Source: Marinobacter alexandrii
Lineage (GTDB): Bacteria; Bacteroidota; Bacteroidia; Cytophagales; Cyclobacteriaceae
DNA length: 64,000 bases
Assembly: GCA_039984955.1 (NCBI GenBank)
Contig: JBDWTN010000006.1
Coordinates: 1-64,000, forward strand
Direction of reading: 5' to 3'
This document shows, in pieces, positions 15,405 to 23,681 of the stretch; position 1 is the first letter of the stretch; each line of letters opens with the position of its first letter. The notes beneath the pieces are model-generated. The model searched no databases and was not told where the DNA came from. It saw only the letters and a list, made by a program, of their open reading frames with translations. The position numbers and the translations under genes were made by a program.

Positions 15405-17861
15405 TTAGGTCTTTTTAAATCTTAAATAAAAAGTGGCTCCTTTTCCTTCTTCTGCCTCAGCCCATATTTCACCATGGTGCGCTTTCATGATCTTGCCACA
15501 AAGCGAAAGTCCAACACCAGTTCCTTCGAATTCTGTTTCACTATGCAGTCGTTGAAATACCTGAAACAACTTATCGGAGTAGTCCATATTGAACCCAACG
15601 CCGTTATCTTTAACTGATATTACATAAGATAGTTTTTCTTCAATAGAAGAAAGAATAATATTAGGATTTTCTTCCTTCGAACTATACTTTATTGCATTGG
15701 ACAACAAATTCACAAATACTTGCGCAAGCATTTCTCTATCTCCATTTATTTGTGGAAGAGTCTCAACCGTCACTATATCCACTGAATCAAGAAATAGATC
15801 ATTCATTAGCTTTTCCACCAATTTATTCAAATCAATCTCTGAGAAATTGGCTTCATTTCTATTCATTCGACTAAATTCCAAAAGATCATCAATGAGCTCA
15901 CCCATCTTATTGCTGTTGGCAGAAATTCTACTTAAGTATTGGTTTGCTTCTGCTGGAAGTGTCTCTGCATAATCTTCTACCAAAGCTTCAGAAAAACCAC
16001 TAATAGCTCTTAGTGGTGCTCGTAAATCATGGGAAACCGAATACGAGAAAGACTCTAATTCTTCATTTGCGGTTTTAAGATCAAGGGTTCGTTGATTCAC
16101 CAGATTTTCAAGGTTTTTCCTCGATTCTATGATCTCCAATTCATAACGCTTCTTTATATCTATGTCTTGAAATAGTCCTTGTAGCTTAACTATTTCATCT
16201 TCTTCATAAATTGGCCTGCCTAATGCTCTAACCCATCTTTCATTTCCTTTTGTAGTAATGATTCTCAATTCAAGATCCCAAGAAACCTCCTCTGCAATGG
16301 ATCTATTAATAGCTTCCTGAATAATATCTCGATCATCTGGATGATAATAATTTATACCTTCTTCTACCCGAATTTCTTTTCTTGGATCTTCCTCATGAAT
16401 TTCATACACTTCATAGCTCCAAGCACACTTTCCACTGTTGAGATCTACCTCCCAAGTACCAATTTTGGCGATTGATGAAATCTCCGTAAAGAGGTTATTG
16501 AACATCTGAGCCTTTTGCTCCATAACTTTTCCTTTTTGCAGTGCCTCCTCTGTTTTCGTCAAGTCTTCCACCATGGCTAATGCATATTGATTATCTGTAC
16601 CCGGCTCTACAAGGGTCACATTTAACTTAGCAAAAACCGTATCTCCTCCCTTTGAAAAATATCTTTTCTCAATGGTATAACTATCAATTTCTTTCTCTAA
16701 CAGTTTGGTATATAATCCCCAATCTTTTTCAATATCTTCCGGATGTGTGAATTCGGTGAATGGCATTTCTGCCAGTTCTTCTTTTGAATATCCAAGGATT
16801 GTGCACAGCTGATCATTTACTAAAAAAGGCTTTCCATCACCACCAACCAACGCAATTCCAATCATTGCTTTGTCAAAAAGGTTTTCAAATCTTGCCTCAC
16901 TATCTTTCAGTCGTTTCTTAATTATCACTTCATCCGTCAGTATTTCAGTGAACATCATAATGCCTCCTACAGAACCATCTGCCTTCATCCATGGCCTTAA
17001 TTGCCAGCTTAAATAGGTAACATCATCTCCATTTCCGAAAGTGTCCAGGTCTTTTTTAAGCGTCTCTCCAGATAAGGCTTTGCGGTGGTCATCCAACCAA
17101 TTCGGCATTTCTTTGATTTCGGGAAAAATATCATAGTGTGATTTACCGATGATATCTCTTCCTACCAATCCATAATCCTCGTACCATCCATCATTAACCA
17201 TGATGTATTTCATATCCTTATCCAGCATAGCTATAGCTCCTGGTGAATATTTTACAAATAATTCAAATTGATTTTGAAGATTTTTTCTGTCATCAATCTC
17301 GGCTTGAAGCACATCCGGGCTTTTAAATTCCAGCGCTTTTGGTATCACGAACCCTAGCACAGTAGCTGTGGTTACAGACACTAAGCCTGTTAATAACTTA
17401 GAAAATCCGCTTAGACGGTACATAGGTTCCCAGAAAAGTACCACGTCAATAAGGTGGGTAAAACCGCAGAGAAGAATAAATGCACCAAACAAAGCAATGA
17501 GCCACCTGGTCCTCCCCAACTGTTTCTTTCTAATAAACCATAAAAGCATAATTGGAATAGATAGATACGCAAGGAAAATGGAGATATCCGCTGATATGTA
17601 TAACCAGCCCTCCGTCTGAGACCAATTTCCACATGTCCAGCGGGCAGGCCAGTTTTCTGTAATCAGTAATCCAGAAAAATAGGAGGTGAATGTAGGGTTA
17701 GCCACTTGATCAAGTGTAGTTGAACAAACAGCAACATTACCTGATAGATTGATGGGATCTACAGATTCCTCTAGCGGAGTTTTTGCAATTTTTTTGCTTG
17801 CAACGGAGTAATGCAAAGAAAACACCATTACAGCACTAAATAGTATTGTTATTCTTTTCAT
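15405..17861 (-). CDS. Ethylene-receptor-like membrane histidine kinase with three PAS domains
   Basis: The protein has 818 residues. A signal-like N-terminus and a periplasmic stretch with WTCGNW (about 76-80) precede a three-span membrane domain (about 85-175) that aligns with plant ETR1: SADISIFLAYLSIP and FGAFILLCGFTHLID. The key ETR1 residues all have counterparts: Asp25 is D92, Tyr32 is Y99, Ile62 is I129, and the copper ligands Cys65 and His69 are C132 and H136. The 40-residue D-to-C distance is also kept. Three PAS modules follow (about 195-320, 325-445, 455-572), then HisKA with H611 (SVSHDLRAPLRAI) and a HATPase ending in GTGVGLSLCGKI. It is first in a six-gene operon. Ethylene or copper binding is predicted, not shown. 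Confidence 0.93.
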   Translation of the reverse strand: MKRITILFSAVMVFSLHYSVASKKIAKTPLEESVDPINLSGNVAVCSTTLDQVANPTFTSYFSGLLITENWPARWTCGNWSQTEGWLYISADISIFLAYLSIPIMLLWFIRKKQLGRTRWLIALFGAFILLCGFTHLIDVVLFWEPMYRLSGFSKLLTGLVSVTTATVLGFVIPKALEFKSPDVLQAEIDDRKNLQNQFELFVKYSPGAIAMLDKDMKYIMVNDGWYEDYGLVGRDIIGKSHYDIFPEIKEMPNWLDDHRKALSGETLKKDLDTFGNGDDVTYLSWQLRPWMKADGSVGGIMMFTEILTDEVIIKKRLKDSEARFENLFDKAMIGIALVGGDGKPFLVNDQLCTILGYSKEELAEMPFTEFTHPEDIEKDWGLYTKLLEKEIDSYTIEKRYFSKGGDTVFAKLNVTLVEPGTDNQYALAMVEDLTKTEEALQKGKVMEQKAQMFNNLFTEISSIAKIGTWEVDLNSGKCAWSYEVYEIHEEDPRKEIRVEEGINYYHPDDRDIIQEAINRSIAEEVSWDLELRIITTKGNERWVRALGRPIYEEDEIVKLQGLFQDIDIKKRYELEIIESRKNLENLVNQRTLDLKTANEELESFSYSVSHDLRAPLRAISGFSEALVEDYAETLPAEANQYLSRISANSNKMGELIDDLLEFSRMNRNEANFSEIDLNKLVEKLMNDLFLDSVDIVTVETLPQINGDREMLAQVFVNLLSNAIKYSSKEENPNIILSSIEEKLSYVISVKDNGVGFNMDYSDKLFQVFQRLHSETEFEGTGVGLSLCGKIMKAHHGEIWAEAEEGKGATFYLRFKKT

Positions 17862-18195
17862 TAGGTGGTAGCTAATTCTTCGTCAAAGTATTTCAAACAA
17901 ACCGTTTTTGCAACGGTCTGCAGTAAAATGTCTCTTTGTTTAGATGAATCAATTATTTAAATCGTCTAAAACGGGTTCCATCAATTCTCTAATTATTAGA
18001 TGGTCTTCAAAGTAGTTTTCTTAACAAAAACATCAAATCCGCATATAAACATAATAATGATCTTGTGTAGATCTCGAAAGAATCAGTTTAACTAACTATT
18101 ATCCTCGTTGAATCATTCAATAATCCAGTTAAACGTCAATTTCCTTTCAAATACTGGATTTAAACTCAAACTACTCACAGAGTATTTAGGAACTA
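17862..18195. other. Region upstream of the six-gene signalling operon
   Basis: These 334 bases lie between the start of the ethylene-receptor-like kinase gene and the end of the MscS gene, both on the minus strand, so the operon promoter should be here. No exact TAnnTTTG box was found on the minus strand. Two inverted repeats near the operon start (17901-17917 and 17939-17970) are listed separately. The rest is AT-rich with no evident gene. Confidence 0.5.
17901..17970. promoter_or_regulatory. Two inverted repeats upstream of the signalling operon
   Basis: ACCGTT (17901-17906) pairs with AACGGT (17912-17917), and TTTAGATGA (17939-17947) pairs with TCGTCTAAA (17962-17970) with one wobble. 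They lie 40-110 bases upstream of the first codon of the ethylene-receptor-like kinase. They could be regulator-binding sites or leader hairpins. Confidence 0.4.
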
Positions 18196-20046
18196 CTACT
18201 TAATCTTTGGAATGGTAGATTGATTACCATCCCTTACCGCACGATAGTGCGGTGACATTATTTCAACACCAGCTTCATTGAATTTATCCTGAATATTGGC
18301 ATGAAGATCCGAATAAATTCGAGGCATTTGTTCTGGAACATCAGTGAATGCATTGAGCTGATAGGCAACATACCAATCATCTAGGCTCGTTTGTAAAACA
18401 AACGGCTCTTTACTGATATTCACTCCTTCAGTGGCTACTGCCGCCTCTACCAAAAGTTCGTGAACTTTTCGCCACGGCACGTCATAACCAATGGTAACAG
18501 AAGTGTGTAGGATTAATCCTAGTTGCTTACTGCTAGAAGTATAGTTGACTGTGTGTCCTGTAAGAATAGCTGAATTGGGGACAGTGATATCTTCATTTTT
18601 TGTTGTTCGCACTCTTGTGACTAAGAGTGTCTTTTCTACTACTTGTCCAGTTATCTCTCCTATTTTGACTCGATCTCCTAATCGAAACGGACGCATATAG
18701 GTAATAACCAATCCAGCTACAGCATTGGCAATCGCTGAAGAAGATCCTAATGAAAATAGAATCCCTAGAAACACGGAGACACCCTTAAAAATATCTGAAT
18801 CTGATCCTGGCAGATAAGGAAATATGACCACAAACATGAACGCATAAACCAGAAATTTCACAATGTTGTAGGTAGGCATAGCCCAGTCTTCATGAAATCC
18901 TATGATTTTAAGTCTACTAGATTCTATTTCTGAAGAAATAAACTTTAAGAACCGAATAAGGTACTTAGTGATAACATAAATAACAGCAATGGTAAAAGCA
19001 TTGGGCAGGTAGTTCCAAAAGGACATGAAAATGTTTTTGGCTGGACTCAAAACCCAACCCATCAATGTCTCTGCCCAATTTTTTGTAAATGGAAATAGTC
19101 CAAAAATGACAGGCAGTGAAAAGTATAGTACCACTGCAAAAAATGCCCACTTCAATATTCCAACAGTTCGAACACTTGCATCCAACTGCCTTTCCGGAGG
19201 AAGAAATTCATAGTTACGAACTTTGATCCCAGTGAAATATTTTTTCTTATTGATTACCATCCAACCTTGAAGCCCTGTAAACAGCCTATTGAGAAAGTAA
19301 ATAATCAATATTGCTACACCAATAATGAGAAACACAAGCCCTATACGTGCTGCAATATTTTTTACCGTACTTCTGTTTCGCTCAGAAGTAACGAAAGAAA
19401 CTATTCGCTCTTTATAAGCCAATGCTAGGCTCTCTTTTGATTCTCCATCTATCCACAGGGCATCCCAGTCAGAAATACTGGTTACTATAAGATTCTGGTA
19501 CATCAGATCAATCGTACCTTCTTGTTCTTCTATGTATAAAGAGTCTGAATAGAAGTAATCGTCACGAATGAGCAGTTCAATTTTCTCAGTAACATTCGCT
19601 GCTCGGGCCTCAGCCATCACAGGCCCAAGCTTAGTATATATGGTAAATAAAGAATCACCATAAGGGGTCACACTAAACCCTTTATTACTTTCTTTTAGTT
19701 TGAGAACCCTATTTTTTTGCTCAGCATTTCTGATAGAATCTCTTCGCTCTATTTCTTTGATTTGCTCTTTCAGGCTAGCCTGATTCACCTCTCCACTCTC
19801 TTGGAGTAATTGAATTCTCTTCATGAGATCTACTCGAGCAAGAGAATCTTGTTTTCTCTTTTGTCTATTGCTCAATAGCAAACGTTCATATGTACTCAAC
19901 TGCTGATTGAGACTTTCAATTCTACGTTGAACACTGTCCATTGTTGCACTGTCCAAGCTTTGTTGCCCTACGAGGTTCAAGGAAACAATTATTGACAAAA
20001 AAACAAGAAAAACGTACTTCATGTATGTATTTGATTGCACTAGCAA
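18196..20046 (-). CDS. MscS-family mechanosensitive channel with a long periplasmic coiled-coil N-terminus
   Basis: The protein has 616 residues. A signal peptide (about 8-27) is followed by a Gln/Arg/Glu-rich helical region (about 32-120) likely to form a coiled coil, then a small domain to about 215. About four or five membrane spans lie between 230 and 440. The last span and the following beta domain carry the MscS signature: LGSSSAIANAVAGLVITYMRPFRLGDRVKIGEITGQVVEK. The C-terminal alpha-beta domain ends at ISPHY-like sequence (IMSPHYRAVRDG). It opens under membrane tension to release solutes during osmotic downshock. A terminator upstream (20091-20119) shows that it is transcribed separately from the FKBP gene. 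Confidence 0.92.
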   Translation of the reverse strand: MLVQSNTYMKYVFLVFLSIIVSLNLVGQQSLDSATMDSVQRRIESLNQQLSTYERLLLSNRQKRKQDSLARVDLMKRIQLLQESGEVNQASLKEQIKEIERRDSIRNAEQKNRVLKLKESNKGFSVTPYGDSLFTIYTKLGPVMAEARAANVTEKIELLIRDDYFYSDSLYIEEQEGTIDLMYQNLIVTSISDWDALWIDGESKESLALAYKERIVSFVTSERNRSTVKNIAARIGLVFLIIGVAILIIYFLNRLFTGLQGWMVINKKKYFTGIKVRNYEFLPPERQLDASVRTVGILKWAFFAVVLYFSLPVIFGLFPFTKNWAETLMGWVLSPAKNIFMSFWNYLPNAFTIAVIYVITKYLIRFLKFISSEIESSRLKIIGFHEDWAMPTYNIVKFLVYAFMFVVIFPYLPGSDSDIFKGVSVFLGILFSLGSSSAIANAVAGLVITYMRPFRLGDRVKIGEITGQVVEKTLLVTRVRTTKNEDITVPNSAILTGHTVNYTSSSKQLGLILHTSVTIGYDVPWRKVHELLVEAAVATEGVNISKEPFVLQTSLDDWYVAYQLNAFTDVPEQMPRIYSDLHANIQDKFNEAGVEIMSPHYRAVRDGNQSTIPKIK

Positions 20047-20090
20047 TGGAATTAGGAAAGGTAGAATGGAATTTACAATAAAAATTACAT

Positions 20091-20119
20091 AAAAAAAGAG
20101 GCTAAATCATTAGCCTCTT
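20091..20119 (-). terminator. Intrinsic terminator of the FKBP gene
   Basis: Read on the minus strand, AAGAGGCTAA pairs perfectly with TTAGCCTCTT (plus-strand 20096-20105 and 20110-20119) around a four-base loop, followed by a run of seven T. It lies 25 bases past the FKBP stop codon. Confidence 0.9.
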
Positions 20120-20143
20120 CGAAGGTCTATTTACTTAGTGAAC

Positions 20144-20569
20144 CTATGCGATCTCAACTAGTTCTATATCGAAAACAAGATCTTTACCAGCTAGATCATG
20201 ATTGGCATCTACTGTGATTACTTCTTCTGAAACTGCCGTAACATTCACCTGTGTCTGATGTCCAAGATCATTTGTAGCAACCAATTTCTGTCCCACTTCT
20301 GGCTTCATTTCTTCAGGAAGTTGATCCTTAGGCACCTCTTGTATTAATTCATCTTTTCGTTCACCATAAGCTTCTTGTGAAGGTATAGTCACCGTCTTCT
20401 TTTCGTTTAATTCCATCCCATCTACTGCTTCATCAAACCCTTTAATCATTTGACCTCCACCTAGTGTAAACTCCAATGGTTCACGTCCCTCTGAAGAATC
20501 GAAAACCTCACCAGAAGTAAGTTTTCCTGTGTAATGTACTTTTACCTTGTCGTTCGCTTTAGCTTTCAT
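20144..20569 (-). CDS. SlyD-type FKBP peptidyl-prolyl cis-trans isomerase
   Basis: The protein has 141 residues with no signal peptide, so it acts in the cytoplasm. The FKBP half-domain starts with VKVHYTGKLTSGEVFDSSEGREPLEFTLGGGQMIKGFDEAVDGM. The inserted chaperone (IF) domain follows (about 66-120), and the C-terminal strand segment NHDLAGKDLVFDIELVEI is the SlyD/FkpB hallmark. The His/Cys-rich metal-binding tail of E. coli SlyD is absent. It catalyses proline isomerization and assists folding. It is a single gene with its own terminator. Confidence 0.93.
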   Translation of the reverse strand: MKAKANDKVKVHYTGKLTSGEVFDSSEGREPLEFTLGGGQMIKGFDEAVDGMELNEKKTVTIPSQEAYGERKDELIQEVPKDQLPEEMKPEVGQKLVATNDLGHQTQVNVTAVSEEVITVDANHDLAGKDLVFDIELVEIA

Positions 20570-20728
20570 TGTATTAATCGGTTTTAAAAAATCAAAATAT
20601 AATTTCTATTAAGCAATAGAAACCTCTTCTTATCTCTGAATCTATTCAACGAATTGTCAACAACAATTCATTATTATTCATTCTTTTGAAATTATTCCAC
20701 AAAGGTATAAAAATTCTAAAGGGTTATT

Positions 20729-20762
20729 TATATGTAACTACATATAATGTAATTACGTATAA
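20729..20762 (+). promoter_or_regulatory. Tandem palindromic operator upstream of the pirin gene
   Basis: TATATGTA (20729-20736) and TACATATA (20739-20746) form a perfect palindrome with a two-base spacer. A second palindromic core, GTAATTAC, lies at 20749-20756. Viewed as direct repeats, ATGTAACTACATATA (20732-20746) and ATGTAATTACGTATA (20747-20761) differ at only two of 15 bases. The sites end about 33 bases before the pirin ATG. This looks like a double binding site for a MarR/HxlR-type dimer; the regulator is not in the window. Confidence 0.6.
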
Positions 20763-20794
20763 ATATTCATCATTAAATAAAAGAAAGGAAAACA

Positions 20795-21502
20795 ATGAAA
20801 ACGGTTATTCATAAAGCAGATTCGAGAGGAACCGCCAATTTTGGATGGCTAAATAGTCAACACACATTCAGTTTTGGTCAGTACTACAACCCAGAACGTA
20901 TTCACTTTGGATTACTTAGGGTATTGAATGATGATATTGTAATTGGAGGTGCTGGATTTCCAAATCACCCCCATGACAATATGGAAATTGTATCTATTCC
21001 TCTTAAGGGAGCATTGGCTCACCGCGATAGTACTGGAACTGAAAAAGTGATTAACGTAGGTGAAATTCAAATCATGAGCGCAGGAAGTGGCATAACACAT
21101 TCTGAGTACAATGCCAGTAAAACAGATGAAGTCAACTTTTTACAAATCTGGATATTTCCTAAGGAAAAGAATATAGTACCTAGATATGATCAGAAATTCT
21201 TCCATGTTGATGATAGGAAGAACGCATTTCAAACGGTAGTATCTCCCGGCGATGATAGTGCTCTTTGGATCAATCAAGATGCTTGGCTTTCGCTTGCTGA
21301 TGTTGATACAAACAACACTATCAATTATCACATAAATAAAGAAGGTAATGGTATTTATGTTTTTGTGATTGATGGAGAAGCGGAAGTTCTGGGGGAGAAG
21401 TTAGGAAAAAGAGATGCGATGGGTATTTTAGAAACTTCATCCGTTGAAATAAAATCTAAGACAGATGCTCAGTTGTTGGTTATTGAAATTCCTATGAATT
21501 GA
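20795..21502 (+). CDS. Pirin-family bicupin protein (YhaK/YhhW-like)
   Basis: This 235-residue cytoplasmic protein has the pirin N-terminal cupin. Metal ligands expected from the family are at H58 and H60 (NHPHDNMEIVS) and H102 and E104 (THSEYN). The second cupin-like half (about 140-235) is more divergent. Bacterial relatives of this size include quercetin 2,3-dioxygenase-active YhhW, but most pirins have unknown substrates and many respond to redox or electrophile stress. The tandem operator upstream fits tight control. It is followed after 49 bases by an exported hypothetical gene. Confidence 0.93.
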   Translation: MKTVIHKADSRGTANFGWLNSQHTFSFGQYYNPERIHFGLLRVLNDDIVIGGAGFPNHPHDNMEIVSIPLKGALAHRDSTGTEKVINVGEIQIMSAGSGITHSEYNASKTDEVNFLQIWIFPKEKNIVPRYDQKFFHVDDRKNAFQTVVSPGDDSALWINQDAWLSLADVDTNNTINYHINKEGNGIYVFVIDGEAEVLGEKLGKRDAMGILETSSVEIKSKTDAQLLVIEIPMN

Positions 21503-21523
21503 TGTTGTGAATATTATTAACTC

Positions 21524-21563
21524 CGCAATCTTAATTGCGTATCATTGATCTATGGTACGCAAT
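21524..21563 (+). promoter_or_regulatory. Mutually exclusive hairpins around a start codon
   Basis: CGCAAT (21524-21529) pairs with ATTGCG (21534-21539). The same ATTGCGTA (21534-21541) can instead pair with TACGCAAT (21556-21563), which would place the ATG at 21552-21554 in the loop. The two folds cannot coexist. The first may serve as a short transcript end for the pirin gene and the second may hide the start of the next gene. Confidence 0.4.
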
Positions 21564-22241
21564 TCTGTTCTCTGCATTATGATCTTTTTATGTTCTAAAA
21601 CTTTAATTGGTCAAATACCGACCTTAAATCCATTCTTTTTTGGTAAAAATTCTTTGGTAACAAATGTTGTTCCATCTCACTTAACTTCCATTGGTCAGTT
21701 CTATGCGGATGAAGAATGGAATGCCGGAAACATTTTCCTTAAGAATGGTGATTCACTAGTCGCTTATTACATGAGGTATGACCTTGTTCGAAATCATTTA
21801 GAAGTCATTATAGATACTAAAATAGTAGCTCTAAACGGGAGCTTCATAGATCAATTTGAGTGGTTTAGTGTTCAAAGACTCAAACCTGAAAGATTTATAA
21901 ATAAGGATCATTTTCATTTTACAGAAAGCGAAGAAATTTATGGATTTTCAGAGTTATTAGAAGATGGTGAAATAAAGCTCCTAAAATCGAAGGTAGTTTT
22001 CGCACCACAAAGAGCTACTTCTCCAACATTAGTCAATAGTACTGATGAAAAAATTCAAGTGATTGAAAAATTCTTCATAGAAAAGGAAGATGTTATCTAT
22101 GAAGTCTCTGGCAGCAAGAAGAAGAACTTAGAAATACTAAACTCAAAAGAACTTAAAGAGTATATCAAGGGCTCTAACCTTCACTTCACAAATGAAAATG
22201 ACTTAAGACGTATCATCAAGTTTGTGAATGTAGATAACTAA
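21552..22241 (+). CDS. Exported hypothetical protein
   Basis: This 229-residue protein is of no family I recognise. A signal peptide (about 1-20, ending near LIGQ) directs it to the periplasm or surface. The mature part alternates short strands and charged helices. A segment around 55-100 (GNIFLKNGDSLVAYYMRYDLVRNHLEVI) resembles the strand-rich start of Bacteroidota proteins of unknown function that follow a signal peptide. A lysine-rich C-terminal part (SKKKNLEILNSKELKEYIKG) looks helical. It is transcribed in the direction of the pirin gene and ends at a shared terminator with the SusD gene. No enzymatic motif is visible. Confidence 0.8.
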   Translation: MVRNSVLCIMIFLCSKTLIGQIPTLNPFFFGKNSLVTNVVPSHLTSIGQFYADEEWNAGNIFLKNGDSLVAYYMRYDLVRNHLEVIIDTKIVALNGSFIDQFEWFSVQRLKPERFINKDHFHFTESEEIYGFSELLEDGEIKLLKSKVVFAPQRATSPTLVNSTDEKIQVIEKFFIEKEDVIYEVSGSKKKNLEILNSKELKEYIKGSNLHFTNENDLRRIIKFVNVDN

Positions 22242-22242
22242 A

Positions 22243-22268
22243 AAAGGCAACACGTAAGTGTTGCCTTT
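22243..22268. terminator. Bidirectional terminator between hypothetical and susD-like genes
   Basis: AAAGGCAACAC (22243-22253) pairs perfectly with GTGTTGCCTTT (22258-22268) around a GTAA loop, with A-runs on one side and T-rich sequence on the other. It serves both convergent genes. Confidence 0.88.
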
Positions 22269-22289
22269 ACTTTGAAGTAGTTTTTAATC

Positions 22290-23663
22290 TTATTGATTTT
22301 CTGCAAAAGGAGTAGGGAATGCATCTAATGCATTGTCTCCATCACGGTCAATTGGAAGATCACTCAATCTATTGTATCTTCTCAAATCGACCCATCTGTG
22401 ACCTTCTCCAAATAACGAATACCTACGTTGCGTAAGCATTTCATCTTCCACTTCCGCTTCGACTGCAGCATTAGCCGTAGATGCACCAAGTCCAGCAGCA
22501 GCTCTAATTATATTAAGTACCCTTAATGCCTCAGCATTGTTAGTTCCAATATTCGCTTCTGCATAAATAAGAAGCAATTCTTCATTTCTAATAATAGAAA
22601 CTGGAGCAGTATTACTTGAATACAAAGCAACTTGAAGATTACCTGAAAGTCCATCAAAGGAAATAGAAATTGGGCCCAGATCAGGATCATCTTCCGGATC
22701 AAACAAATTTGTTTTAGAGGTAACACGTGTATCTCCTCCTTCTGCATCAGCCTCAAATGACGGATGAGCCATATAACGCTGTTGGTTTGGAACATAAAAT
22801 AAAGGATTGGCAATATCATTACCTGTCAATCCGAAAACGTGTGCTGGGCCTAAATCCAAGCTCGCTGCTTCATCCAAAAATGAGTCAGTTAACAGTGTGA
22901 GTGCCCCAGCTTTATCATCTTGATATATAGCAACTCTAGCAGCTATTGCTCTATTAAATAGCGTTAATGTACCAGGTTGATCAAAACCTGCAAAGCCTCC
23001 ACTCAAAGCAAAATCAAATTCGCCTAGTGACTCATCAGCTGGCGTATCTGTATCATCTTCAAACTCACTTGCCGCATTCTGAAGCTCTGTATTTGCATCA
23101 TTTAACATTGTTCTAATCTCCGTCAATGCATTTGCATATGAAACAAATTCTCCTAAATCATCAGCATCATTTACATCTAATCTAATTCCATTAGAAAACT
23201 GTCGAGTAGCAACCATCAACAAAGCATATGCTTTCATTGTTCTTGCATATCCACGATAACCATCCAATGCTTCTGTACTTAATGTAGTTACCGAATTGTC
23301 AACTGCAGTCAACAATAGATTCGATGATTGAACAATCTTATACCAAGCTGCATAGGCACGTGTTGTAAGGAATCCGTTGTTATCTAGAGGTCCTTTTAGA
23401 ATCTCACCTGTATACCTTGGATCAACTTGAGTCAGGTCATTGTACTCTCTTCCAAGAATACTTACTGTTTGATAATGAAAACCAAGATCGTTCCGCATAA
23501 CTGCCTCAAGACCTGTAGTTAACAACCTTAAATCCTGTTGAGAGGCTCCTTCTTCAAAACTTGTGACTGTGGGAGCATTAGGATTATCTACCTCATCCAA
23601 AGTGCACGCTGAAAGCGCAACCAGGACAAATAAGAGTAATATTTTGTTATATATTGATTTCAT
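22290..23663 (-). CDS. SusD/RagB-family outer-membrane nutrient-binding lipoprotein
   Basis: The protein has 457 residues. A lipoprotein signal ends at LVALSAC (Cys about 20). The mature part shows the SusD pattern: an early conserved region with TTGLEAVMRNDLGFHYQTV, TPR-like helices including AAWYKIVQSSNLLL and ARTMKAYALLMVATRQFS, and the family-typical end RRYSLFGEGHRWVDLRRY. It caps the TonB-dependent SusC-type channel encoded 18 bases upstream and captures its ligand. No glycoside hydrolase or sensor gene flanks the pair, so the ligand, which could be a glycan or peptide, cannot be guessed. Confidence 0.94.
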   Translation of the reverse strand: MKSIYNKILLLFVLVALSACTLDEVDNPNAPTVTSFEEGASQQDLRLLTTGLEAVMRNDLGFHYQTVSILGREYNDLTQVDPRYTGEILKGPLDNNGFLTTRAYAAWYKIVQSSNLLLTAVDNSVTTLSTEALDGYRGYARTMKAYALLMVATRQFSNGIRLDVNDADDLGEFVSYANALTEIRTMLNDANTELQNAASEFEDDTDTPADESLGEFDFALSGGFAGFDQPGTLTLFNRAIAARVAIYQDDKAGALTLLTDSFLDEAASLDLGPAHVFGLTGNDIANPLFYVPNQQRYMAHPSFEADAEGGDTRVTSKTNLFDPEDDPDLGPISISFDGLSGNLQVALYSSNTAPVSIIRNEELLLIYAEANIGTNNAEALRVLNIIRAAAGLGASTANAAVEAEVEDEMLTQRRYSLFGEGHRWVDLRRYNRLSDLPIDRDGDNALDAFPTPFAENQ

Positions 23664-23681
23664 AATTATAAGTCCTTTCTA

